Shown: piece after piece, positions 10,101 to 18,714 of the stretch | Numbering within the stretch: position 1 is the first letter of the stretch | How the letters are laid out: every line of letters starts with the position of its first letter | Assembly (NCBI GenBank): GCA_949358305.1 | Contig: CASHSZ010000083.1 | Location: 1-27,500, forward strand | DNA length: 27,500 nt | Direction: 5' to 3' | Source of the DNA: Strigamia acuminata | Taxonomy: Eukaryota; Arthropoda; Chilopoda; Geophilomorpha; Linotaeniidae | The notes under the pieces: generated by a model | Seen by the model: only the letters and a program-made list of their open reading frames with translations | Told to the model about the DNA's origin: nothing | Databases searched by the model: none | Translations under genes and position numbers: made by a program

Positions 10101-11474
10101 AAGATCTTAGACGATGCGCAAATGCCGCTAGTAAAGTGGGTCACCCCGAGTGAAGAGGTTTTCCGAAATCTACAAGAGGAAGGGTTCCACATGAGAAGTG
10201 ACAAGTTTGAAGACTTGGAATTCATCAAGATGTTAGGAATATTATGGAACGTACAAGAAGACGTCATGATGTTCAATATTCCCTCAGCAGAGAATACTCC
10301 GAGAACCAGAAGGGAGATGTTGTCGCTCTCGGCTTCCGTGTTTGATCCGTTAGGCTTAATTTCTCCAGTGGTTCTGCGGATGAAACTACTATTACGCGAA
10401 ATCTGTAGTCAATCGATAGGATGGGACGTACCGATTTCCGAAACAGAGCGCCAAGAAGTTGAAGATTGGTGCAAAGATATCCAAGAGCTGAAAGAGCTAA
10501 AGATCAAGAGATGGTTAGAGACCTATTCAAAGAGGGATATCACGCTAGAAGTATTTTGCGACGCAAGTCCAAAGGCATATGGATGCGCAATCTACATTTT
10601 GACTGATCAAGGGAAACGGACATTACTTCTGAGTAAATGTAGAATAGCGCCCTTGACCAAACTAACACTACCAAGGTTGGAATTAACTGCTGCGGTCATA
10701 GGGATTAGAATGTGTTCGTATGTGACGAAGAATTTCTTACCCGGATATCCAATCACCGCAGTACGTTATTACTCCGACTCCGAGATCACCCTTGCTTGGA
10801 TCAAGTCGACACGTAACCAGTGGAAGCCCTATGTTTCTAATCGTATTCAAGTGATAAATGAGAAATCAGAACAGTCGCAATGGTCTCATGTCCCCACAGC
10901 ATCGAATCCTGCGGACCTTTTGACTCGCCCGAGAAAAGCAAAGGAACTCCGGGAATGTCGTATCTGGTGGGAAGGCACGGAGGTCATTCCGTCGTCATCT
11001 TCAAACGAAGTAGAGATGCCTGAGGACGAGAAAAGAGTCATACCAGTCAATATTATTACTTCCGTTCAAAGGGATGGATTTAGAGAATTTGTGACCAAAT
11101 ACGATTCGTTAAAGAGACTCATCGGAGTCTATGCGTACATTCGTCGCTGGAGGACTCGTTCGTTCGGCGGGGTATACCTCGTGAGGAACGAGTTGGATAA
11201 AGCAGAAAGAGAACTCATTCGACGATCTCAGGAGATATATTTCGAAGATGATTTTGAAGCTGTAAGAGAAAAAAGAGATTTAGATAAGGGCTCCCCACTG
11301 AAAAATTTTGATCTATTCATTGATGAAGATGGGCTTCTACGCCTAAGAAGTCGTTTAACCTTTCCGCGGATTGGCTTCCGCGAAATCCGCATTTCGGGGG
11401 CGACTATTCTGGGGATTCCGGGTGGACCAAACTCTTCCGGAAAACGTCCGGGGTGGTGTTGGGAGTGTCAATAG
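7140..11474 (+). CDS. BEL/Pao Gag-Pol polyprotein, truncated before integrase, with a 39-codon foreign tail
   Basis: The start is placed at ATG 7140 (MSETKEDIRLM), giving 1444 residues. Order: a Gly/Thr-rich N-terminus (about residues 20-75); a DUF1759 Gag region (KLPKLELEKFSGD from about residue 200); three CCHC knuckles (CAFCNSNEHHNGSC, CFNCLHTGHQMRDC, CQHCGGRHHTTIC; about 424-490); an A17/DUF1758 protease whose active-site loop reads DPAS (Asp about 542) where DSGS is usual; RT with ADIKQAF and the catalytic IYMDDL (Tyr about 965); and RNase H with FCDASPKAYG (Asp about 1141) and YYSDSEITLAW. Together these would make virus-like particles and copy the RNA into cDNA. The last 39 codons, from 11358 (TFPRIGFRE...), are not BEL; they are read from the DNA inserted at TTAA. 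The integrase is missing, so the copy cannot complete its own integration. Confidence 0.92.
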   Translation: MSETKEDIRLMSAPTSRVTSPIPRTSAGRLTGHLTGSQAGFPLGQQTGPPPVLQTGPQTGTQAGLSAGHHTGHLTGPTKDEIRLQEAVWDTHTGGLENLLDESRDICDAGELEAIAASAEGKVTRMINGLNELKKLVDLKQYMNNVTRAEEVKDKMDLLRKRADVAMRSISRLGGTSIADTSANLTASGLNSSMVARRKNSKLPKLELEKFSGDVLHYRSFLGGFDTAVHNDPDLTETEKLQYLRASCTGEASALISSFPLTTGSYELARAELTRSYGAEDTQRVALIKSVKSAKPVKDLHPVKAVKSLLTQISSAVRLLAQLKVPVETSGMFLAPEILKKFPKKIVVRFYEKHGAKSDNLVTLLDFISDEVTNVERVEDALGSERQVKVDKTESTKESPRSSMATCVAIQQTRGTRKELPRHKCAFCNSNEHHNGSCKKLMDVAKKLEIIRKDKLCFNCLHTGHQMRDCSMKFSCQHCGGRHHTTICRKMLVKVDSGKEKSPGEATVSVSLVASDQLQLMVFTADLKIPGGKFHRVRGIIDPASHRSFIVKSLAQKLKLKKDGEVHVATQRFNDQTPKSTCHDVHHLKLKSRHDRKGLLVSALTTDCLPFVSGVVDPEAVRRIKGLGLELAEELPSQTNDIEILLGVDVWWEVFINGRKRLNKQCGLIKTIFGWIVSGAIGHQSLLPDANMLITNANWNTSPEYKELEKLWTLDSIGINPGEKTSDFVRDRFDKTATRLPNGRYEVSLPTNEKIGQLDQNWNLALNQLGSTLRRIDDNEDHKARYDKAMWEYVEQDHAEQVPKEERFLDKDTYYIPHHPIIREDRDTTKFRVVFNASSSKKGQYSLNDCLYPGPSLNPDIILVMIRFRLYCIPAIADIKQAFLQFSINPTYRNFLRFLWVAKDYFSKPYSWESLWENLVVLRMTVVPFGVNSSPFLLCAAIRKQAKLFIDVYPKEAEALDQGIYMDDLTSGGDGTQDTSEHCGLLRKILDDAQMPLVKWVTPSEEVFRNLQEEGFHMRSDKFEDLEFIKMLGILWNVQEDVMMFNIPSAENTPRTRREMLSLSASVFDPLGLISPVVLRMKLLLREICSQSIGWDVPISETERQEVEDWCKDIQELKELKIKRWLETYSKRDITLEVFCDASPKAYGCAIYILTDQGKRTLLLSKCRIAPLTKLTLPRLELTAAVIGIRMCSYVTKNFLPGYPITAVRYYSDSEITLAWIKSTRNQWKPYVSNRIQVINEKSEQSQWSHVPTASNPADLLTRPRKAKELRECRIWWEGTEVIPSSSSNEVEMPEDEKRVIPVNIITSVQRDGFREFVTKYDSLKRLIGVYAYIRRWRTRSFGGVYLVRNELDKAERELIRRSQEIYFEDDFEAVREKRDLDKGSPLKNFDLFIDEDGLLRLRSRLTFPRIGFREIRISGATILGIPGGPNSSGKRPGWCWECQ

Positions 11475-11700
11475 ACTGTTTTGTGTCAAGGTTGTCAATT
11501 TTCATGTGAGTATTGGAAGGTTCATTTCTGCACATTCTCATGTATTTTTTTTCACAGGAGCGACAAGGAGCGATGAAGCGGGATCGAGCGAGAGTGGGTA
11601 AAATAAACTGGTTTACGTCTCCAATGCGCGTTCAAGATGGAATACGAACTCGGAATCGACTCCAACACGCGTTCGCGTGACATACGGACGCATTCACGAC
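11359..11700 (+). other. Probable left terminal region of the piggyBac-type element
   Basis: It begins at the TTAA junction with a C+T and CCGCG-rich start, a 7-base hairpin (GCGGATT/AATCCGC) and three TGTCAA copies near 11465-11495. A good GT donor (catgtgagt, about 11502) and an acceptor (tttttttttcacag, ending about 11560) suggest a small intron, so a noncoding or very short exon may be transcribed here. No protein is recognised. It passes into the palindromic array near 11700. Confidence 0.35.
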
Positions 11701-12530
11701 CCAGATCAAAAAATGATCTCGTATTCGACTCGTTTTCGAGTCGAATGCAAATTTTGCCCTTCTTTGACGCGAAATCGTATTCGACTCGTTTTCGAGTCGA
11801 ATGCGAGTTTTGCCCTTCTTCAACGCGAAATCGTATTCGACTCGTTTTCGAGTCGAATGCGAATTTTGCCCTTTCTCAACGCGAAATCGTATTCGACTCG
11901 TTTTCGAGTCGAATGCGAGTTTTGCCCTTCTTCAACGCGAAATCGTATTCGACTCGTTTTCGAGTCGAATGCGAATTTTGCCCTTCTTCGACGCGAAATC
12001 GTATTCGACTCGTTTTCGAGTCGAATGCGAAATCGTATTCGACTCGTTTTCGAGTCGAATGCGAGTTTTGCCCTTCTTCAACGCGAAATCGTATTCGACT
12101 CGTTTTCGAGTCGAATGCGAATTTTGCCCTTCTTCGACGCGAAATCGTATTCGACTCGTTTTCGAGTCGAATGCGAAATCGTATTCGACTCGTTTTCGAG
12201 TCGAATGCGAGTTTTGCCCTTCTTCAACGCGAAATCGTATTCGACTCGTTTTCGAGTCGAATGCGAATTTTGCCCTTTCTCAACGCGAAATCGTATTCGA
12301 CTCGTTTTCGAGTCGAATGCGAGTTTTGCCCTTCTTCAACGCGAAATCGTATTCGACTCGTTTTCGAGTCGAATGCGAATTTTGCCCTTCTTCAACGCGA
12401 AATCGTATTCGACTCGTTTTCGAGTCGAATGCGAATTCGTATTCGACTCGTTTTCGAGTCGAATGCGAATTTTGCCCTTCTTCAACGCGAAATCGTATTC
12501 GATTCGCTTTCGAATCGTATACGAGATGGT
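11700..12530. repeat. Palindromic tandem array, left arm (56- and 34-base units)
   Basis: Each unit contains a 24-base palindrome with arms ATTCGACTCG and CGAGTCGAAT around a TTTT loop, followed by a linker tgcga[g/a]ttttgcccttctt. Copies start at about 11723, 11779, 11835, 11891, 11947, 12003, 12037, 12093, 12149, 12183, 12239, 12295, 12351, 12407 and 12441, with a variant at 12497. Spacing is 56 bases except for three 34-base units that skip the linker. The array is open in several frames only because the repeat has no stop codons; it is not taken as coding. Confidence 0.95.
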
Positions 12531-14240
12531 CGATTTTTGTTTCCCGGACTTTGATTTGTATTCGAGTTGTTACGAGTTCGTATTTTGATCGTATTCGTAT
12601 TCGAATCGAATTCGAATCGTATTCGAATCGAATACGAATCGAATTCGAGTCGTATTCGAGATGGTCGATGATTTCCACTCGCTCGTATACGCGTTGTATA
12701 CGAGCTCGTATTTTGATCGTAATCGTAAACGAATCGTTTACAAGTCGTATACAAGTCGTATACGACGTGTATACACCTCGTATACGAACGAAGTTTGTGA
12801 AAACACAATTTCCAAATAAGACGTATGTGACTACTATGTGTTTTCATGTCGTAGTAAGTGTCCGGTGGATTTTCCAAACTTCGTTCGTATACGAGGTGTA
12901 TACACGTCGTATACGACTTGTATACGACTTGTAAACGATTCGTTTACGATTACGATCAAAATACGAGCTCGTATACAACGCGTATACGAGCGAGTGGAAA
13001 TCATCGACCATCTCGAATGCGACTCGAATACGATTCGAATACATCTCGAATACATCTCGAATACGAGTCGTACGAGTCAAAGTCCGGGAACGGGTCATCG
13101 ACTATCTCGTATTCGAGTTGTTACGAGTTCGTATTTTGATCGTATTCGTATTCGAATCGAATTCGAATCGTATTCGAATCGAATACTAATCGAATTCGAG
13201 TCGTATTCGAGATGGTCGATGATTTCCACTCGCTCGTATACGCGTTGTATACGAGCTCGTATTTTGATCGTAATCGTAAACGAATCGTTTACAAGTCGTA
13301 TACAAGTCGTATACGACGTGTATACACCTCGTATACGAACGAAGTTTGTGAAAACACAATTTCCAAATAAGACGTATGTGACTACTATGTGTTTTCATGT
13401 CGTAGTAAGTGTCCGGTGGATTTTCCAAACTTCGTTCGTATACGAGGTGTATACACGTCGTATACGACTTGTATACGACTTGTAAACGATTCGTTTACGA
13501 TTACGATCAAAATACGAGCTCGTATACAACGCGTATACGAGCGAGTGGAAATCATCGACCATCTCGAATGCGACTCGAATACGATTCGAATACATCTCGA
13601 ATACATCTCGAATACGAGTCGTACGAGTCAAAGTCCGGGAACGGGTCATCGACTATCTCGTATTCGAGTTGTTACGAGTTCGTATTTTGATCGTATTCGT
13701 ATTCGAATCGAATTCGAATCGTATTCGAATCGAATACTAATCGAATTCGAGTCGTATTCGAGATGGTCGATGATTTCCACTCGCTCGTATACGCGTTGTA
13801 TACGAGCTCGTATTTTGATCGTAATCGTAAACGAATCGTTTACAAGTCGTATACAAGTCGTATACGACGTGTATACACCTCGTATACGAACGAAGTTTGT
13901 GAAAACACAATTTCCAAATAAGACGTATGTGACTACTATGTGTTTTCATGTCGTAGTAAGTGTCCGGTGGATTTTCCAAACTTCGTTCGTATACGAGGTG
14001 TATACACGTCGTATACGACTTGTATACGACTTGTAAACGATTCGTTTACGATTACGATCAAAATACGAGCTCGTATACAACGCGTATACGAGCGAGTGGA
14101 AATCATCGACCATCTCGAATACGACTCGAATTCGATTCGTATTCGATTCGAATACGATTCGAATTCGATTCGAATACGAATACGATCAAAATACGAACTC
14201 GTAACAACTCGAATACAAATCAAAGTCCGGGAAACAAAAA
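12531..14240. repeat. Core of the array: 551-base direct repeats built of nested short palindromes
   Basis: A 551-base unit repeats directly (equivalent points 12838, 13389, 13940). Each unit has an ~85-base ordinary spacer (about 12795-12880, 13346-13431, 13897-13982) flanked by inverted arms beginning aaacttcgttcgtatacg. The arms are almost entirely overlapping palindromic words such as TTCGAA, GTATAC, GAATTC, CGTTTACG and TCGA. The first two full units are nearly identical, implying recent duplication. Outer flanks (12540-12790 and 13985-14235) are mirror images of each other. Confidence 0.93.
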
Positions 14241-15225
14241 TCGACCATCTCGTATACGATTCGAAAGCGAATCGAATACGATTTCGCGTTGAAGAAGGGC
14301 AAAATTCGCATTCGACTCGAAAACGAGTCGAATACGAATTCGCATTCGACTCGAAAACGAGTCGAATACGATTTCGCGTTGAAGAAGGGCAAAATTCGCA
14401 TTCGACTCGAAAACGAGTCGAATACGATTTCGCGTTGAAGAAGGGCAAAACTCGCATTCGACTCGAAAACGAGTCGAATACGATTTCGCGTTGAGAAAGG
14501 GCAAAATTCGCATTCGACTCGAAAACGAGTCGAATACGATTTCGCGTTGAAGAAGGGCAAAACTCGCATTCGACTCGAAAACGAGTCGAATACGATTTCG
14601 CATTCGACTCGAAAACGAGTCGAATACGATTTCGCGTCGAAGAAGGGCAAAATTCGCATTCGACTCGAAAACGAGTCGAATACGATTTCGCGTTGAAGAA
14701 GGGCAAAACTCGCATTCGACTCGAAAACGAGTCGAATACGATTTCGCGTTGAGAAAGGGCAAAATTCGCATTCGACTCGAAAACGAGTCGAATACGATTT
14801 CGCGTTGAAGAAGGGCAAAACTCGTACTCGACTCGAAAACGAGTCGAATACGATTTCGCGTTGAAGAAGGGCAAAACTCGTACTCGACTCGAAAACGAGT
14901 CGAATACGATTTCGCGTTGAAGAAGGGCAAAACTCGTACTCGACTCGAAAGCGAGTCGAATACGATTTCGCGTTGAAGAAGGGCAAAACTCGTACTCGAC
15001 TCGAAAGCGAGTCGAATACGATTTCGCGTTGAAGAAGGGCAAAACTCGTACTCGACTCGAAAACGAGTCGAATACGATTTCGCGTTGAAGAAGGGCAAAA
15101 CTCGTACTCGACTCGAAAGCGAGTCGAATACGATTTCGCGTTGAAAAAGGGAAAAACTCGTACTCGACTAGAAAGCGAGTCGAATACGATTCCGCGTTGA
15201 AAAAGAGAAAAACTCGTACGCGATT
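14241..15225. repeat. Palindromic tandem array, right arm (inverted relative to left arm)
   Basis: The same 56/34-base units occur in reverse complement. Palindromes start at about 14310, 14344, 14400, 14456, 14512, 14568, 14602, 14658, 14714 and 14770. The order of 34- and 56-base steps and of linker variants mirrors the left arm from the centre outward. From about 14815 the units change to a subfamily with cgtactcgactcg and aaa[a/g]cgag, seven more copies to about 15190, which the left arm lacks. The last two carry aaaaagggaaaa or aaaaagagaaaa linkers and are the most degenerate. Confidence 0.95.
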
Positions 15226-15234
15226 CAGTGAAAC

Positions 15235-16530
15235 TAAATTTACATGTGCGCGTTGACGCGCGCGATTCGTGTGTTCTACGTGAGTAAATAGAGTGCGCGT
15301 CACATATGAATACAAAATGTCGACCATGCGTCGCCACGATGCCAGTGGACGAATTCTGCGAATTCGTGCAAACGCAGAAAGTTAAAAATATTCAAATTTG
15401 ACGCCCACGATGACACGTTCGTAGTAGACGCCTCCACAACTGCTTTTGAAAAGAATTTGATAAATGTTTGGAAATAATATTTAGGATTTTCTTTAATCAT
15501 ATCAGGAAACTGAAAACAGAAATAAAGTTTATACATTGGAAATTTTTTATAATAAAATTACGTATTAAACATTATATAGCGTGAGAATGGACACTTTGAT
15601 ATGAAAGCGAATATTTTCGAAATTAAAACAATTATTTTCAAAGTTAAAACGACTATTTTCGAGTATTGTTAATTCAAAACGACGTGCAGCATGGGAATAA
15701 AAAAAATTAATTGAGACGCGCTTATGACACGCGCTGCACAGCCTCACGAATCCTAGAGGCATCCACAACTATACGCGTCGGCCCTGACGCGGTCGTCTAG
15801 ACGAGCGCATCTGGACGCGCACAAAGCTAAGTTCACATGTGCGCGTCTAAACGCGCGCGTCAAGGCCGACGCGTATGGCTGAGGACGCACTTAGGATTCG
15901 CGAGGCTGTGCAGCGCATGTCACAAGCTCGCGTCAACCAATTTTTTGGTTCCCATGCAGCACAAAAACAAAAATTGTTAAGTTGCTTAAGAATTGATTTT
16001 TTTTGGTATTTCATTGTTGATTATTAATTTAAAGAATATTTAATTGTTTTTTAAAATGGGAAAAGTTGAAAATTTGGTGGGTTTTTGTGTTTGCTTGCTC
16101 GACGGGAAATTGCAATCTCCCCGGCCGCAGCAGGCGAGCATTGAGCGGCATGTAATTTCCACGCGCACCGTCGAAAGGATTGTATTTGTTTATGAACTCT
16201 TTTTTTCTTGTATTGTTTTTCGTGTATTGTTTTGACGTGAAAACAATTCATTTCAATAGAATGTGACTGTTTTCAATGTAAAAATCAATGATTTCACTGG
16301 AAAACAAAGGTGGCAACGAGTGGTCGCGCGCGTCAAAGTTGAATATTTTCAACTTTCGGCGTTCGCGCGATTTCGGGGAATTCGTCCACTTGCGGCGCGG
16401 CGACGCGCGCGGCGACGTATGGTCAACGTTTTGCATTCACATGTCGAACGCGCGAACTTAGCTTTTACACGCGTGTGTCACGCGATAGAAGACGCGTCGT
16501 CTACAAAACACACGTAAATAAATAAATAAA
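15235..16530. repeat. Foldback (nested inverted repeat) segment, MITE-like
   Basis: Two nested imperfect inverted repeats occur. The outer arms are about 15235-15440 and 16310-16520; for example agtggacgaattc at 15344-15356 pairs with gaattcgtccact at 16378-16390, and the tcgacc.tgcgtcgcc blocks also match. The inner arms are about 15680-15795 and 15855-15968; for example gctgcacagcct at 15733 pairs with aggctgtgcagc at 15903. A gcgcgt-rich motif with acatgtgcgcgt recurs at 15245, 15835 and 16440. I recognise no protein in it. It resembles foldback or MITE-type nonautonomous elements, family unknown. Confidence 0.7.
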
Positions 16531-16675
16531 TATTTTTGGTGGTTAACCCGTGTGTCTTTCCATGGAAAAAAAAAGAGAAGAGTTTTCTCGTCGTAAGATT
16601 TCTCTCAAAAATCTCTAAAACACGATAGAAAGCAGTCCAACAATCGAATTTGGCGCCATCGTACGAAGCGATTTG

Positions 16676-16706
16676 ATTGGCCAACAATGAGCAGAGTCGT
16701 GATTGG
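16676..16706 (-). promoter_or_regulatory. Two inverted CCAAT boxes upstream of the acidic coiled-coil gene
   Basis: ATTGG occurs at 16676-16680 (with a CCAA overlap) and at 16702-16706, both within 75 bases of the ATG at 16750. Paired CCAAT boxes close to a start are typical NF-Y promoter elements in TATA-less animal promoters. Transcription would then start within a few dozen bases of the ATG. Confidence 0.4.
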
Positions 16707-16749
16707 TCTTGTCTATGCCTCCTGGATGCAGAACTAACCACCCGACATC

Positions 16750-18184
16750 ATGGACGCCTTAGTACCACAATTGATAGAAGATTTTAATGTAATTGGGGTA
16801 ATTTTTATCACGAATTTTTGTCAAACGTACAGTCCCGAGTGAGTGAGTGAGCGAATGAGTGAATGAGTGAGCGAGTGAGCGAGGTGATGCGTGTGACTAA
16901 CGTCCATTGGACGTTTCGTCCGTCGTTAACAGAGATCGAAACTGAGTTTACGTCCCATTCGTTTTCCTTTGTTCAGGTTTTATTCATTTATATAACCTCC
17001 ATCTTCCTCACTTTTTTTTTTTTTTTTTTTTTTTTTCTTTTTTTACAGGTCGCTACGGAGAAAAACAGAGAGATTGGAGGGGATGGGGAAGAGGAAACGA
17101 CGACTACATCGAATTTGTCGTCCGCTGTGCCATTGACCGACACGCCGTCAAAAATGGATCCTATTCCATCTAAACGCGCTTGTTTAGTGGGTGATGGAGA
17201 GATGGAAGACCCGGCGCAAGTTAACGAGGTACTGATTCGTTCGTTTGCTTTATTTGTCATCAATCTATTTATTTGTTCATCCGTTTTTTTTTTTTTTGTT
17301 TTTTTTTTTTTTTTTATCCGTTTGTCTTTTTTCTCTCTTTCAAGTCGTGTCGAGGAGAGGCGTCGCCACTGCTGCCACCGCCGCAGCGCGAGAAAAAGAC
17401 GGTGGCGGGGGCGGTGAAAAAAGCCAGGCAGATCGCGTGGACTCTAGCAAAGAGATTCACGGGGACAACCAAACGAATTGAGAGGATCGAAGAGTACATG
17501 GGTTGGAGGTGGCGTGGCAGGAAGGAGATGATAGGTCGGTTGAGATCAATGGAGAAGAAGTTGAAGCGGATGGAAAGCGACCTGGACTGGGTCGATACAG
17601 ATGTGTATGATATGGAAGTGGAGGTGGAGATAACTGAGGAGGATAGAGAGGTGGACGTGGATGGAGTGGAAGCGGAAGTTGAAGTGGCTATGGGTGAAGT
17701 GGAGGTGGCGGAGGCGAGATCAGGGGAACGGGAGCAGCGGGAGCGGGATGATGTCGAACCGGTCGCCGAGAAAACGCGCGATGGTGGCATTCTTTTATCG
17801 TCTATTGCGGCGGACACGGTCGAATCCGTGTTAAAGAAATTGTCTGGCAAGGTAAGAATAAAACGCACGATGACGCGCGCGACCACTTTTCGACCTTTCA
17901 TGTACATTCATTTTTGTTTGATAATTTTCAGTGTGTCGATTTGATGGCGTTGACTTCGATCAAGTCTGTCGAATCGCTGTACAAGTTTCAGCAACGGGTC
18001 TGCCAACCGGTAAACATGTTTGGTGCGCATCCACCTTTTTTGATTGTTTCTCTTATTTTTTCTTTCTTTTCAGAGGGTAATTGATGATGACGACGACGGT
18101 GACGATGTTGATAGTGACGATGGTGATAGTGACGATGGTGATAGTGACGATGGTGAAGATGATGACGATGACAATGTCGACTAG
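16750..18184 (+). CDS. Uncharacterised coiled-coil protein with acidic tail, five exons
   Basis: Exons: 16750-16797 (or donor at 16788), 17049-17228, 17345-17851, 17932-18009, 18074-18184. All introns are GT..AG and phase 0, and the joined frame ends at TAG 18182-18184, giving 307 residues (304 with the alternative donor). I know no family for it. Visible parts: N-terminus MDALVPQLIEDF; a Thr/Ser-rich acidic stretch; a basic segment (about residues 93-120, KKARQIAWTLAKRF); a charged region likely to form a coiled coil (about 120-175, RIERIEEYMGW ... EKKLKRMESDL); a Glu/Val-rich stretch; a short exon with two Cys (CVDLMAL...QRVCQP); and an Asp tail built on DSDDG repeats. There is no signal peptide or membrane helix. 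The mixture suggests a nuclear or chromatin-binding protein, an inference from composition only. CCAAT boxes lie upstream and poly(A) signals at 18337. Confidence 0.65.
16834..16885. repeat. (GAGT)n / (GAGC)n microsatellite in intron 1
   Basis: An imperfect tetranucleotide repeat of gagt, gagc and gaat follows the first exon of the 16750 gene, within its first intron. Confidence 0.8.
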
Positions 18185-18195
18185 ACAGATCATTC

Positions 18196-18290
18196 GAATT
18201 TTTTATTTTATTTTATTTTATTTTATTTTATTTTATTTTATTTTATTTTATTTTATTTTATTTTATTTTATTTAATTTTATTTTATTTTT
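18196..18290. repeat. (TTTTA)n microsatellite in the 3' UTR
   Basis: A near-perfect run of about 18 TTTTA pentamers begins directly after the stop codon of the 16750 gene and lies before its poly(A) signals. Confidence 0.95.
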
Positions 18291-18336
18291 TTCTTTTTCT
18301 TTATTTCTTCTTTCGTGTGTTGTTATGTTTTAATTA

Positions 18337-18346
18337 AATAAATAAA
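18337..18346 (+). terminator. Overlapping poly(A) signals of the acidic coiled-coil gene
   Basis: AATAAA occurs at 18337-18342 and again at 18341-18346, about 155 bases after the stop codon at 18184. This is the only good candidate 3' end for that gene. Confidence 0.6.
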
Positions 18347-18595
18347 TAGTAGTTGTCGTACAATTTCATCATCAAACAAGTGGTTTAACATCGTTGTTAT
18401 TACTGTTTGTTTGTTAAATTATTTGTCGTGTTCGGTTCGGCTTTGTGGAACAATCATGATTGTGTGAAAAGTTTGGGACACCTGTCGTTGATTTCGTGTA
18501 TCACCTGTTGTCTGGTGTGCTTTTTAGCCACTGACTGTCGGGTCCCGTTGGCAGGACTGAGACCGAATTGGCGTTCTATTTTTCTCTCCTTTCAG

Positions 18596-18714
18596 GTCGG
18601 GAGATGGACAAACGCCATGCGGAACGGCAGTTGCGATCGGTCGTCCATCGCGGTATTCTCGCGCTAGTTTTATGCTTGTATTGGACGCGCACACATTGCA
18701 AAAATAAAAGATAA
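18596..18714 (+). CDS. Possible terminal exon or small ORF (36 codons)
   Basis: A strong acceptor (tttctctcctttcag, ending 18595) is followed by a frame with ATG at 18604 (MDKRHAERQLRSVVHRGILA...) that ends at TAA 18712-18714, with an AATAAA overlapping at 18703. It holds a short hydrophobic stretch (ILALVLCLYW) after a basic start. No upstream exon with a matching donor could be established. It may be the last exon of an unseen transcript or chance. Confidence 0.2.

Larger units (their letters stand above)
4691..11358 (+). mobile_element. BEL/Pao LTR retrotransposon (element 2), cut off before the integrase
   Basis: The element comprises probable LTR and leader sequence upstream of an intact gag-protease-RT-RNase H frame that starts at 7140. 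BEL similarity continues to the residues FIDEDGLLRLRSRL, shared with element 1, then ends at TTAA 11355-11358. The integrase, C-terminal domain and 3' LTR are absent from the rest of the window. The left boundary is uncertain. The clean end at TTAA suggests interruption by another transposon and not gradual decay. Confidence 0.75.

Noticed and set aside
11723-15190. Regular direct repeats that could suggest a CRISPR array
   Set aside because: There are no unique spacers; unit and linker are both repeated, the genes around have introns, and no Cas-like gene is present.
11637-15337. Long open frames of 200-460 codons on both strands across the palindromic array
   Set aside because: They arise because the repeat unit has no stop codons. 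The same peptides recur in several frames and on both strands, which no real gene would show.
15300-15536. Minus-strand 78-codon ORF in the foldback arm, considered as a transposase remnant
   Set aside because: The opposing arm does not encode a matching protein, and no transposase motif is visible.
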